A DNA stretch of 64,000 bases from Climacteris rufus (taxonomy: Eukaryota > Chordata > Aves > Passeriformes > Climacteridae): assembly GCA_013398175.1 (NCBI GenBank), contig VZRZ01002233.1:371223-435222 (forward strand), given 5' to 3'. The position numbers were made by a program, and so were the translations under genes. Numbering within the stretch: position 1 is the stretch's first letter; the number at the start of each line of letters is the position of its first letter. The notes below the pieces were generated by a model. It was not told the DNA's origin, ran no database searches, and worked only from the letters and a program-made list of their open reading frames with translations. Below, piece after piece: positions 1 to 13,030 of the stretch.

Positions 1-869
1 TCGCCATAACCAGAGGGAAAGGCTTACACCTTGGTGACCTGAGTCTTTGTCCACCAGTTCTTGGGCTTGGGTGCAGTGGCCTCTGCTAGACACACCGCCA
101 CATACAGGTACTCACTGAAATGCATCACACAGTTTTCTTTTCCTTTTTTATCCTGTAGCATCATTGAAGCATGTAATTAGAAGACTATTGGCATACATGA
201 CACCATGTAAGAAATTTCTGGAATTTCTTGCATGTTAGAGATGTGTAGATGAACATGACTGTTGTAAAAAAAAGACTTAACTGGAAACCTGCACCAGACT
301 GCTTCTGACGTCTGTGTGTGGATCTAAGTGCGAGGACTGTGGAATTCAGTGCTGCTGAAGTCTTTGATTTGATAGGGTAAACTAGTGGAGGGGATCCTGT
401 ATCTGAACAGTTTTGTTTCCGTGGGAGCAAGTAAAGTCTTCTTGGTGTGCTTGAAATTCTCTTGTTCAGAAAAATCCTTAGTATGTCATATTTGTCATCT
501 TTAAGCAAGCTACAGAGTCTGTAGATTCCTGCAGGTGTACTAAAGCTAGATAACTGTTGATTTGATATCTAAACCTACAGGACTGTCTGTGTAGTCATCA
601 TTGGTATCTTTCATCTCTTTGAAGCCACAGGGCAGTTGAGGTGAGTTCTCTGATATCCTTGTATATGTTGGCTTTCAGCTTTCTGTACCTTTCTCTAGGT
701 ATTTTGAAACATTTGAGGTTTTTTTGTCTGTGGTTGACATGTGCACTAACAAATGCCATAAGTACTAGTGGTCTTATATTTGAAACTTGTACTGGGAATG
801 TCTGGTTTAGAGTTCACTTGCCATATAGCAGCCCATATGGTGCTGTGTTATAGATTGGTGACCAAAACT

Positions 870-1315
870 GTTGAAAAGACACCAGTGTTTTAGTTGTCAC
901 TGAACAGTCCTTGTACAGCATCAAGGTCCCTATGCTTCTCAGTGCCAGTCAGTCAGCTGAGAGTAATCAAGAGGCTGGGACAGGACACAACTGGCCCAGC
1001 TGACTTGAATTGAGCAGGGGAATATTCCATAACATATGACATCATACTCAGCAGTAAAATCAGGTAGTTGTTTTTCCAAAGTAAATCTTGCTCAGAACTG
1101 GAGCAGCATTGGTCTACTGATGGGGAATGATTGCTTTTTTGTCATTTGTTTTCTTCTTTTTTGCACTTGTACGTATTAAACTGCCTTTATCTCAACCTGT
1201 GAGGTGGGTCCCCCTCCCCATTGCTTTTGACATTCCTTTTCTTTTTTCAATCCTGCTGATGCATAGTGAGAAAGCAACTGAGTGGGGGCTTACCTGCTAT
1301 CCATAGTCAACTAGT
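870..1315 (+). mobile_element. ERVL-like solo LTR, degraded
   Basis: Resembles the LTR copy at 9306-9817. Shared landmarks in order are a TGTTTTAGTTGTCACTGA-type segment, a ggctgggacaggacacaactgg block, the ggaatattccataacatatg block with a degraded CRE-like tgacatcat, a possible TATA region (agtaaaatc), and near 1175-1180 the signal attaaa followed by ctgcctttatctcaacctgt. Further on is a CCCCTCCCCATT segment and a decayed end near ctatccatagtcaac. No internal retroviral genes follow, so this is a solo LTR or remnant. Edges are approximate. The class III (ERVL) assignment is from memory of bird repeat families. Confidence 0.7.
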
Positions 1316-2252
1316 ACAGAACTATGGTTTTGTATGACATCAAAAATGAAATGTGGAGTCATTAGCTGGATTAGTTCCAAAGATGTCCTGTACGGTAATG
1401 AAAACCAACATTACTATAATGTTACTGTACTCCTCTTTAGCTTTGCTAGAGGGATGCTTGGAGTCACTTTAAGCCTGTTCTGACAGGTGTGGCAGCCCTA
1501 GAGGTTTATTCTTTTTTCCCCATTCTATTTTCAGAATGCAGTGGTGAAGTCTTAATTAAGAACTTAGTATTTAGGGAGGTGCTCCTCAGCTATTTTTAAC
1601 CCAAAAGTACCTTAACACTCTTCAGGTAGAAACATGGGTTTTGGAAAAAGATTCTTTCTGTTCTTCTAGCCCGTCATGGTTAGCAGTTGCACAGATTTTG
1701 AGCAATGATGTATGGGGATTGTTATTCTTACTACTTTACATGTGGACAGTTGCATTTCTTTTCTTGGAGTCTGGAATTGCAGCACCTTAGACTATTAGGT
1801 GATGAGTTTGAGATTTATTCCTGAATAACAAACTTGTGTTTGGCAGTCTTTCTTTATAGGCCTGCATCAGCAATGTGGTTTTGCTTTAAGCCTTTCATTT
1901 CAAATTTTGGAATGGAGAAGTAGTTCTCTCTATTTAAGAATTTAAACTTTTTTTTTTTTATAATTTCTTGAAAGCTGGGATAGTGTCATAACTGGCATTA
2001 AGACAATCCAGAGACTTTATCTTTTTGAACTACCTGCACATCTCTGCAATAAATACATTATTAGATGTCCAGGACAACTTTGCATATTTTGAAATAGATT
2101 TGTATATAATTGCTCAGAGGACTGTATTAGATAGAACTCTGTATTTTTCTAATATCAAATTGTTAGTAGTTTGGTGATTGTATCAGGTTAGTAGGGTTGT
2201 TGAGCAGATTGGTTGAGTCCAAAAAGATGTAACACTTACAGACATGGACTAG

Positions 2253-2318
2253 TGAATGGGTGGACTCTATGATCTTGAAGGTCTTTTCCAGCCTAAACAA
2301 TGCTACGATTTTGTGATA
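2253..2318 (+). mobile_element. CR1 LINE 3' tail fragment
   Basis: The stretch reads gaatgggtggactctatgat, then cttgaaggtcttttccagcc and a run ending in the decayed form of the ATTCTATG-type terminal repeat (tgctacgattttgtga). This is the conserved 3' end of bird CR1 elements, strongly 5'-truncated as is usual for this family. The element is in the sense orientation relative to AUH. Confidence 0.8.
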
Positions 2319-5290
2319 CAAGAGCCATTTTAACATTATTATGGCAGAAGATAGCTTTTTGAGTTCATGTAATTTTCGCTCTTTTCATCATTTTCAAATC
2401 CTAGTTAAAAGAAAGCAATCTCATGTGCATGGATTTATTTTTTTGTCAGAACTTACCCTCGCTCATCTATGATCCATATAAAACGGTTTAAAACTTTGTG
2501 GTTTCAAACAGACTAAAACCATGTAAAGATCACTTTAACAGAAAGAAATGGATTACTGATTAGCCCTGATCATACTAAATTGATAAGGATAGCTTTTGGG
2601 TAGGCCTTTGCTGCCCAGGACATTGCTGGTAAATGTGTTTGTTCTTAGATGAGGAACTTATTTCTTTTTAACTTCTGCTACGTACCTCTGAACATTTCAC
2701 TTTCCACTGCAGTGTCTAGAGTCCAGATCTCTTCCATAAATAGTAAGCCAAATTGGGTAGTCACTTCCATTTGAAATGTTCATTTCACATCTGTGGGTAT
2801 TTGTCATGTCGATTTGTGAAGAAAGGACGCTGATTTTCTTCACAGTTTTCTGAGGTAGGTTGTCAGAGTGCACTGTATGAGTTAAATAACTCTTTTCTCC
2901 GGAGTGTTAAGTGCCTGTGGCATCTGACTTCTTTACTGGTGAGGAAACTCAGCCTGCTTTGCCATTTATATCCTTGGCAGAGAAAACCTGCTGGAAAAAA
3001 TAATCTGATCTCATGTGCTTGGTGGTAGAGTGCTGGAAATAGAATACGTGTGCACAACACATAGAAAAAATAATTATTGCATGGTAAAGAATTTTTCCTC
3101 ACTTGCTTTTGAATAAATAAAATTATCATGTAGCAGAGGTACTTGGACATATCTGCATCTATAATATTTTCACCTTAAGACAGTTTGCAACACTTAATTT
3201 TATGTCTACTTTTATAAATGGCATAGATTAGGGCACAATGCAGCTATACATATCTGTGTATTAATTGCCACAAATATGAAGAAAAAATTCCAGTAATTAA
3301 ATTTTCTCTTGTCTTTGCCTGCGGCTGACACTTGTTTAAGAACACCTTTGTTGTATATTTACTGCAGTAAAAGACTTTTTGGTAGCATCTAAATTGAATG
3401 TGCAGCTCTTGAGAGCTGAAGGAGAACAAAGTAACAATTTACATAAATGTAGCATAGAGTTGTTTATATATATGCACTTACAACACCACCTTTATAATAT
3501 GTTCATGCAGTGATGTAGGAAAATGTAGAGACTGGCCATAGTGAAAATAGTTTGAATTTTGTATGAAGAATTTTTTTTATGTGCAGTCTGTGGACATTTG
3601 TTTTGAACATTTAAAAAATGTTTTTATCTGTAAAAGTAATACAGATAATATAAAAATGAAGAAATTTTGAAATTTCTCTTTTTATTATATTCTCTTTGTA
3701 AAATTTTTACTTTTTTTCCTAGTTAAGCACTGATCCCATGTGTGTGATTTAATAAATAGAAATACATGTGTTTATACAGATAAGACAACTCTTTTTTTGT
3801 CTTACACCAAAAGAAATTTATAAGACAAGTAAAAGAAATGCTGTGACTTTTAGTCAGATCCTGCCTATTTTAACAAAATGGAGTACCCCAAAAATTATTT
3901 GATGATAAAAAGTTGCAGTAGTACTGAAGTTGGCTAGAGAATGAACTTTCTAACACAATTTGAAGTACTAGAAAGCAGACATTCTCTATTAAAGCTCTGG
4001 ACACATTTGAAGGATTTTTCCTCTAATCAAATGTATGTCATGAACCTTTACAACAGTGTGTTTATTCCATCATGATCATACATATTCATTACAGCATTTT
4101 TCCTAGCTAATACATAAACATCACTTTTTCTAGAACTAATTTACATGCATCTACCTCTTGCTGGAAGTCCTTTTATGATCCAAGAGGGTCATCTAGAGGG
4201 GTCTCTGGTGGTCCCACTCACTGTGTGCCCCCAATTTTGTAATGACCTTGCTTTGAACTTCTGTTAGGGCATGCGCTGTTGTTTCTTGTTACATAACTTT
4301 GCCACAAAACCCACATATGTTCCTCTATATCTGTTTATCCTCTGGTTCCAGCTACCAGTTTAGTATCCTGTGTGTCTACTTTTACATTCTTTTATCTAAT
4401 TTGCTAATTAGTGTTGAAGCTTTACTTTGCAACTTCAAGGAAGTGAAAATTTCTATTCTCTATGTTGTCTGTCAGCAGATAGCTAACTAGTTGTCTACAA
4501 TGTCCCTCAGCATCTTCCAATCTAATGTATGTAGTTTATATTAATAGTGAAGAATCAGGGGTTTGTAGGATATAAGAAATTTAGATCTAAAATAGAATGA
4601 TTTTGATATTTTAAGATTTCTTTGTGGAGTTCCTCTCACCAGCTGGAACTTACTGAATTCATGTGGATGGACAGGGTTTTTAAGTGATTGAGCTCTGGGT
4701 GCAAATATCACCAATCTGTATAATTTGTTAAGCCCCTCCAGATGACAGATAATATGCCAGTATTGGATCTCCTTTTCTTTCCTTTCTTTCCCTAAAGTAA
4801 TTTGCTGACGAGTCTATTGGATGGTCTTTTAAAAATAGAAGAGATCAAATATCTCTGAAATATTTAAAAATATCAAATCCTTAGAAAATAGAATTGAATT
4901 GACAGTATTGGTGCTGAAAATATATTCAATGGATGGGAAATTTTGCTATTTGCAAGCACTTTGATTTATTTTTCTGAGTCAGTTTGAAGCCTTTGGGACA
5001 CTGGGGTAAGGGGAAGTACTGCTTGTGAGCTGCTTAACTTGGTATTGTGAGAAATAGAATTGCCGCTGCTGTTTTCATATCTGACTTTTGTGCAAACAAA
5101 GGGTAATTAAGCGATGTTCCTGCTCATGGCTCAAATACTAGTCCTTAGTTTCATGCAGAAAAACACTTTCTACTGTGTAGAATGGCAAGACTTTGGCCTT
5201 GAGTGCTCCCCAGTATTAATTTAAGCCAGAGATGTCTGTGCAGAAATGCCAGCCATTTAATGCCTTTTTTTTTTTGTTTTTTTTTTTTTT

Positions 5291-5403
5291 TGGTAGTTCA
5301 AGATTCAAGCTTTCTGAATAGACCTAGGGTGGCCAAAGNTGTTTTTTTTTTGTTTTGGTAGTTCAAGATTCAAGCTTTCTGAATAGACCTAGGGTGGCCA
5401 AAG
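5291..5403. repeat. 48-bp direct duplication around a single N
   Basis: The block starting tggtagttcaagattcaagc and ending gggtggccaaag occurs at 5291-5338 and again at 5356-5403 without a visible difference. Between the copies are one N (5339), a T-rich run and nothing else. Each copy is preceded by a long T tract. This is the pattern left when two contig ends that overlap were joined without being merged across a homopolymer, so it is probably an assembly artefact rather than real DNA. Confidence 0.85.
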
Positions 5404-7164
5404 CTGAGCTTTATATCTTATCTGGAAGGTATTTCTTCTCCATTTTGGGTTTTCCCACAAAAATTCTCGTTCTTCTTACCTAGTGTAGCTTGAAAAGGTC
5501 TGTAGTCAAAACTCTTTTCACCTCATATAGTCTTTCTAAGGCCATTACTTCATCTTTCTTCAAGTTGGTTTGAAGTCTGATGTATGCAGAGAATGGCCAT
5601 TTTGTAATTTGGAGGCAACAGAGTGTGATTATTGTTGCAGATATTCATTACAAGGTGTCTATATTTGCGTATACTCTATATTTACCTGCTCCTTTAAATG
5701 TTCCACTGAAAGTATCACTTGCTGCATAGCAGCACAGAATCTAGTGTCATTCCAGCTAACAGACCATCATGACTAACACTGATCGTTGAAAAAATATTAA
5801 AAAAAGGCAGGCAAGGAGATACAGGCTGATGCCCTCAAGATCAAGGGAAGGAATGAAGGGTTGTGAAAAAGAAGAAAAAGACTTTCATCCATATCTTCAT
5901 CTGCATTCAGGTGATCTAGAAGTTCAAACCGTGGTTTTTGTGAGGAAAAACTCCTCCTTTCTTTAGTAGGATTAACGCCTGAATACTGGCTTCAGGACTT
6001 CTTTAGAAGAAATTCTGACTTTCTCTTTTTTACCACATAGCACACTTCCTCCTTTTCTGTTTACAGTTCATAAATCTGAGTGTGCTGTTAGTTAACTATT
6101 TTTGTACTTACTGCTAATCGAAAAAGATAAACCCAGCAGTATCAATTCCTTTTAACATTAGAAGTGGCTATCTGAAATGGTCAGATATACGACATATGCA
6201 AAATATTTGAGTGAGTCATCTGTGATAATGCTGTGACAGATGTCTTTTTTTGATTACTGAATGTACTAGAAATCAAAGGCAAATTCTCGGGTTGCCGAGA
6301 ATTTAGGGTGTGTTCATAGTTTTTTGAGTTGAAAGGCTTAGTAGTATTTACTGAGAATGTTTGGTCTGAATATTCATTTAAGGTTTGAGAAGGAGGATGA
6401 AGAATCTCACCACTGGCAAGTTTTGGAAATGCCTTTGTATGAATCAGCAGGTAGAAAACTGTATGTCAGTTGTCATTATAGGGATTAGATAGTCACAGAC
6501 TTAATTCCAAAGCTTTTGCAATTGATGCAAGCAAGATGTGGTACTACAGTAATGCTATTTTTTTCAGTGGTGGTGGTGTTAGAAAAGCCATACATGCTTA
6601 TTTATTAAGTAAATTAGTTTTACTTTTTTGTTTAAAAACCAAGAACTTTGGTGCTGATCTCTTCAGAGAATTTTGTTGTGGAAGGTGTAGAATAAATATA
6701 AATCATAATTAAACACTGCATCATTAGTTTGGAGCTACAAAGTAGGGTAAAAATTGCAGCTTTTATGGTTGTGTAATTTGAACTTTGTTATTCTGTATAA
6801 GAGTTCAGTTATGTTTAATGTAGAAGTTCTCTTAGTGAAGGTTGAATTTGAAAATGAAAAGTTGTTTGGGGAAGTTGAGTGTTCAGACTACCAGAATGAC
6901 TAAAGATGTACTTCTGTAATGCTTGTTGAGGATATAACATAGAAATACAAGTGGTAAAGGGAATAGCTTTACTTTTTTTTTCCTTTTCTTTTCTGTTAAA
7001 GAAAAAAACTCTGTGTAGAATAATAGTTGCAACATGCATTGTTTTTTAGTAAGCGCTGATATTTATCATTACCATGATGTGAGTTGTCAATTCATGGTCT
7101 TATCCTGTAGCTGGAATGTAGTGGCAACTTGGACAGAAAAATGACATCACTTCAAATGTCCTCC

Positions 7165-7462
7165 CCTTCTTCCTTCCCCCCACCCCCCACTTTATATCCT
7201 GAACATGATGCCATACAGTCTGGAATATCCCTTTAGTCAGTAGGGGTCACCTGTCCTGGCTGTGTCTCCTCCCATGCTCCCATGCACCCCCAACTTCCTT
7301 GCCATTGTGGTAGTGTGAAAAGCAGAAAAGGCCTGGGTTCTGTGCAATTCCTGCTCAGCAATAAGAAAAACATCTCTATATTATCAATCCTGTGTTCAGC
7401 ACAAAGCCAAAACACAGCCAGAAAGAAAATAATTAACTCTACCCCAGCCAAAACCACCATAA
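7165..7462 (-). mobile_element. ERVL-like LTR, partial, antisense to AUH
   Basis: Read on the minus strand, it starts near 7462 with ggttttggctggggtagagttaatt-type sequence, passes a gctgtgttttggctttgtgctgaac block and an accagggatattcc-like block, and reaches a TATA box (tatataaagtgg-like, reverse of 7191-7197). The R and U5 parts are missing or too decayed to see. On the plus strand it appears as the familiar bird LTR reverse segment actttatatcctgaacatga, tggaatatccctttagtcag and cagccaaaaccacc. It is related to the LTR at 9306-9817 but inverted. Class assignment is from memory. Confidence 0.72.
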
Positions 7463-9305
7463 CTGGTCTCTTATGTTTCATGGAGGAAACTTAAGGATGT
7501 TCTGTTGTAATAGGGCTGTAAGAACATAGGGACCAGGGAGTGACTGAGGGAGTTCCTGGATGGTGGAAGTTTCACAAAGAGAACTGGTGGGTGTTTGGGA
7601 AAAAAGTTGCTTTATTCTTAAAAGGTGGTGTTTGTATCTTGATAATGATTCTTTTTCTTTTTTCCTGCTTCTGCAAGTGAAGATGAATTCAGTAAATGCA
7701 TGTGAGGTATAAGCTGCATTTTTTTTTTTTTCAGCTAAAGAGTTTAACAGGAGGAATATTGTTATGTATGTCTAAATTTAGAGCTGGACACACAGGATGA
7801 AAAAAGAGCCAGCTGACTTTAATCTATATCTGGCCTGAATTTGCATAGGCACTGGAAGAAGACTGTAGAACTTTTGTATATAAACTTGGTAATTTATATT
7901 CAGGATTTCTGGATTTTAGGTGGAAGCCTGTGTGAATTAGCACTCAGGCCTCTCAGAAAGGCTCAGAATTCAAAAGCTTCAAGGGGCAAAAAAAAAGGCA
8001 AACGCCACCCTCTGTCCCTGAAGTTGTATGTTCTGAAATATCCTATTTATGAGAACTGATAGAACAGATAGTTCTTTAAATATGCTGATCTGTGTGTAAA
8101 TTATTGCAAGATATGTAAGATAACTTATAGTGGTGGAGCTATAATGCTGCTGTCTTACTAGAGGGAATATTTAGGACTGGCATCTTGCCACAGGCTCAAA
8201 TATATGGGAATTGCAGACATTTTGTTTGTTTTTCACAGTTTGATGATTCTCAGGAGTGTTTCTGTGACACAGAGGGCTTATGTGCAAAAACTGCAGATAT
8301 CAAGTCATACTAATAAATTATGACAGTGAATCTTATATGGGAAAATATCAGTGTCAGATTTTTCTTAAAAGTCATATAAAAGTCACATGTAGATGACTTA
8401 AGGAATATACAATATACATGAAAAATATTAGTTTTAATGACTGAATTTACTTTTTTGTTTAGGAAACATACATGACAGCCTTCGTGCTAAACTGTTTTTC
8501 CTTCAACTAAAATGACTGTAGTGAGCATTCTTCTCATTTTGTTTTGAAATTCAGAATACACCTTGCTTTTTATTATCATTACATGTAAATGCATTTTCCT
8601 TTATACTCAGTTCAGCTGGTGTTTGCAGAGATTTGTGTCTGTACAGGTGTGCAACAGGATTGATGATTGCTGTTCAGTAAAGCAAATGGCTACAATAGAA
8701 AGTAGCTGGTTAATCTTTACTTATGAAAGGTGCTTTCTCCTAAGTTATGAAAAATGCTTTAACCATATATTGTGAACTACTTTCTTAGATAAAATGATAT
8801 TTAACAGGCAATTATTAAAAATGTGTCATAATCTCCTTAGTATGTTTGTGTAACAGTACCAAAGGCTAAGAGATAACCCAGTTAGATAGGCGTTAAGGCC
8901 AAGGTCTGTGTTTTCAGCCAGTAACTGTTTTTGGCATTTCAGAGCCAGCTCTTAGTATATTAATTCATTGTTAAAGCTGAGTCCTGTGATAGTGCACTGG
9001 TTTTACTGCTTTGGTTTCTTATACGTTGCATACTCAAATATCTTCCTAATGAACATATGTGCCCTTACTTATATTAATTTCAAATAATTTTGGATCTTTA
9101 CAGTTGCTGACTTTCTAAGAATTTTGTGCATCTGAAAAATTAAGTTACGAATACTTACATATAACTTTTGAAGTTCTCCATTCCATTTCATATGAGAAGA
9201 TTTTAAGCACTTGCTTAGTACTTTGTGGTATATTACTGACTTCTTTATCATCGTGTTTTTTGTTTCTTGCCTTTATTGCAATCATTAAAGTGGTTTTTGT
9301 TTTGA

Positions 9306-9817
9306 AGAGTTGATTTTCTTCCTCGTAGCTGGTACAGTGAATCTTTGGATTCAGTATGAGAATAATGTTGATGACACACTGGTGTTTTGGTTGTTGCTAA
9401 GTAGTGCTTGCCCTAAACCAAGGGCTTTGTGGGTGCACAAGAAGCTGGGAGGCAGCACAGCCAGGACAGCTGGCTCAAACTGGCCAAAGGGATATTTCAT
9501 GCCCAGTTTATAAACCTGGGGCAGTTGGCTGGGAGCTGCTGATTGCTGCTGGGGGACAGGCTGGGCGTTGTTTAGTGAGTGGTGAGCCGTTGTGCATCAT
9601 GTGTTTTTTTTTCTTTGGACTTCATTTCTCTCTCTCTTTTGTGTTTTATCAGTTGTTGTCATTATGATAATGATGATTATTCTTACTTGATTCTCATTAT
9701 TAAATTGTTCGTATCTCAACTCTTTCTGATTCTCATTCCCATTCCACTGGCAAGGGAGGTGGAGTGAGCAAGTGGCTGTGTGGTACTTAGTTGCCAGCTT
9801 GGATTAACCCACAGCAG
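9306..9817 (+). mobile_element. ERVL-like solo LTR, nearly complete
   Basis: Nearly full LTR in the AUH sense orientation. It begins with gttgattttcttcctcgtag and a ctggtacagtgaatctttgg block, then cacaagaagctgggaggcag, caaactggccaaagggatat, a TATA box in cagtttataaacc (9507-9514), a GC-richer stretch of presumed R, an ATTAAA-type poly(A) signal at 9699-9704 followed by ttgttcgtatctcaac, and a 3' end with gtggtacttagttgccagc and aacccacagca. No gag, pol or env remnant flanks it, so it is a solo LTR produced by recombination. It could carry a weak promoter and polyadenylation site inside the AUH intron. The ERVL class is from memory of bird repeats. Confidence 0.78.
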
Positions 9818-10644
9818 AAATGCACTAAAATGTAGAGATCCAAGTCATGTTTGCCACATAAAAGTGGTGATCATGTCTGTTTAACTTCAAGTTAAGAAAT
9901 AAATGTAGAGGAAAAATTAAGTATGAGAGCATGAGAGTTTGAATAAACTTAGAATAAATGTTGTGGGTTTCTTTCCCCATTGAAAAATTTCAAGGTACTC
10001 TGCAGCATAGACAAAGTTAATTTGAATCTTAGTTTTTTGTGTATCCTGAAGGAATGAGAAAACTAAAAAAAGAAGGGGTTATACAAAACCGTGTTTTACC
10101 AACAATATTACAGATTATTCTTTGAGGAAATGATCTTTAGATACAAATTTTACCCATTACATGCATGTTTGATTTAAAATCTAAACATAAAATCTCAGAG
10201 AACAGAAAATGTAGAGTAAGTTGTAACAGTATAAGATCTTTCTTTTCTGTAGTACTCATGAGAGAAGCTGATCCTCAGAAGCAAGTTGCTAGCAGTTCTT
10301 TGTTTAGTAGATATTTTGGTACTATTTTTTCACTTTTTATCCTTAACTTTCAGATCTCTCATACCTCACAAGTAAAATACATGATCCTTGAAGAAATGAT
10401 GTTTAATTTCTTAATGTTCTGAATTAGTAACTGGTTTATAAGTAATGATAGAGTCAATTTGAATCTAAAATCTTGAAAATATTTAGGAATACACTGTAGC
10501 ATATTCAGTACATTATAAGTTTATTTTGTGTATTCAGTAGCTTTTAAACATGTAGATATTCATTTTTATTCTGAAAAAAAACCTATTTCTTCTTGTTTTT
10601 TAATCTCTTGAATATCCTTTTTATATTTTTGGAGGAGTTGTTTA

Positions 10645-12352
10645 TTCACCCTTGGAAAATGAGACAAATTATGCTCAGTTATGCAGAGATATGCTTAGGA
10701 TGGAGGAAGCTCAGCTGGAGTTTGAACTGGCAAAGGGTGTCAAGAGTAACGAGAAAAACGCCTGTAGGTATGTTAGTAGCAAACATATGGTCAAGCAAAA
10801 TGTAGGCCCACTGCTGCATGGGACTGACAGCTTAATATGGATGACAAATAAAGGTCTAAGTATTCAGTTTTCTCTTTGCTCTGTGTGGGAAAGATCAGCT
10901 CCCAAATCTCTATGAGAAGAAGCAACAACAAAGTAAACAGCAAAACACTGTCAGTAGAGTAGGACTGAGTTAAGGTCCAGCTGTAGGAGTTGGACACATA
11001 CTGCTGGGATCTGATAGTATGCATCTGAGTTGGTCCACCATCTATCTTATTTGAAAGGTCATTGAAGGCCTAAGTTACTGGAAAAGGACAAATATTATAC
11101 CTATCTGCAAAAATGAAAAGTTGGGAAACTGCAACCAGTCAGTCTCACTTCATTCTTGGAGGAAATTGGGGAACAAGTGTTTGTGGAAGTTGTTTCCAGG
11201 CCTGTGAAAGGCAAGAAAGAAAGTGTCTGGAAATCCCAACTCAGATTTCCCAAGTGTAAAATGTAGTTGAGCAACATGATGCTTTCTGTGATGAAACTAC
11301 TTGTTCAGTGGATGAAGGAAGAGTTAGGGATTCTCTTCACCTGGACTTTAACAAGGCACTTGACATGTTCACTCCTAGTATTCCTGTAGAAAAGTTGGTA
11401 AGATACAGTTTGGACATACAGACCATGATAAGTGTCTCACTTCTGAAAATCAAAGGATAATGTGATGTTCGTGGTTCAAAGTCAAGCTGTCTGGTGGTCC
11501 TTGGTGTGAAGTTCCTTGAAGATTGATGCTGGGTCTGCTAGTGCTATTCAATATCTTTGCAAATATTCTAATGATAGTATTGAACCGCTTCTGAGTTTGC
11601 AGATGACTTCAAAGTGGAAGGAGAGGGAGGTGTGTGGGAAGAAGGAGCTGTCATTCATTCAGAGAGACCTTGACAGGCTGGAAAATTGGACCAACAAGAA
11701 TTCCATGAAGTTTAACAAAGATAAATGGGAACTGCATCTGGAATGGAATAAACTTAAGTGACAGAACATGCTGGGAACAGACTGCCTAAGGTGTAGCTCT
11801 GCTGCAAAGCACCTATTGGTTCTGGGAGACAGCAAGCTTAACATGAGCTAGTAGTATAATATGGCATAAAGAAAGCAAACAGTGTCATGGACTGCATCAG
11901 GAAGAGAATCATCAAGGGACTTGCTTATTCTACTCAGCACTTACTGGACCAGCATAAGGTAATTAGAAGGCTGGAGATTGCTGAGACGGAAGAGATAACT
12001 GGTCTTTCTGTGCCTGGTAGATTTAGAGAAAACTACTCTATTTACAAGGGTCTATGCAGTGACAGAAGAGGCAATGGGCACAGGCTTCTCTAGGGTAATA
12101 CCATCCAGATTAAAAAAATAAAAAATTCCATTGTGAGAAGATTAGTTAGGAATTAAACATAGGAAAAGGTTTCCCAGAGAAATGGTGGAATTTCCCTTGC
12201 CAACAGTATTAAAGACTTATGAGGACCCTGGACACCCTAATTTAGGGCTGTGCATTTGAAAAAAGTTTGGACCAGGTGATCTCTAAGAGATTTTATATGG
12301 GAAGGTAAAAATGAAACCTCCAGTCTAGACTTGTCTATTATTCTATCAAACA
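10645..12352 (+). mobile_element. CR1 LINE, 5'-truncated, reverse transcriptase region broken
   Basis: Remnants of the CR1 ORF2 protein run through all three frames in the correct order. The linker upstream of the reverse transcriptase is recognisable (LAKGVKSNEKNACRYV at about 10725-10775, then QNVGPLL). It is followed by a HLDFNKALDM form of the YLDFSKAFD motif near 11340, a decayed GPVLFNIF-type segment near 11530-11560, RDLDRLENWTNKNSMKFNKD near 11665, and the SDRRGNGH-like C-terminal part near 12060. The 3' end has the ggaccaggtgatctctaaga motif and a ctattattctatc tail. Many frameshifts and stops make it inactive. It lies in the AUH sense orientation. Confidence 0.88.
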
Positions 12353-12958
12353 GGTGATATTTTTTGTGTTACTTTGTGAAAGGTGGTTCAGAATGGCCAA
12401 TAGGTATGATGCTTTCTGCCTGTTCTTGACTGAGCAAGCTGAACTTATTTGTATTCAAGATTACAGTCAGTAAAAGCTCTAATGGTTAGAGACTGATGAT
12501 CTGAGTATCCTGGGTCTGGCTGAGCTGGGAGGTGCAACAGAATTATTACTGGTATGCTTGCATGTTTTGTCTGCAAAGCATAAAATGTTTTATTTTTACA
12601 TGGGAAAGAGATTTCAGTAGTGACTGACTTGATTTTGTGGTGTCATTTGTCAAGCACGTAGCTTTACTCACAAAAATATGTTAGTTGGAAGCAAAATAAG
12701 AATCATTAATCTACATGGTAACATTATTATGATCAAATTTAAATTGTGCTTTTGTAGGTTTTTAAAAGGATTTTAAGGATATAAACTGCAAGTGTATATC
12801 AAGAGAATAGTATTCAAAACTTGTTACTGTGATAACAAAGTTCTACTTGTGTTAGACTTGACACTGTCTTTAAATAAATACCTGTTTCATGAGGTGTTAT
12901 AGTTTCCAAATTGGGACTTAAGTTGTCCTGAATAGATTTCAAGATGTAAAAACTTTTG

Positions 12959-13030
12959 TCGTGGTTTGGTGCTGGCCAGACGCCAGGCACCCATGAGAGC
13001 CTCTCACTCAGTGCCCTCCACAGCTTTCCA
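12959..13030 (-). mobile_element. short LTR fragment
   Basis: The stretch gtcgtggtttggtgctggcc, agacgccaggcaccca and gcctctcactcagtgccctc resembles the end of bird ERVL-type LTRs in reverse orientation. It is markedly more GC-rich than its surroundings. Only about 70 bases remain, so family and orientation are uncertain. Confidence 0.5.

Noticed and set aside
10593..10915. Two overlapping plus-strand frames that look protein-like
   Set aside because: The LAKGVKSNEKNACRYV segment is a CR1 ORF2 remnant, not a host gene.
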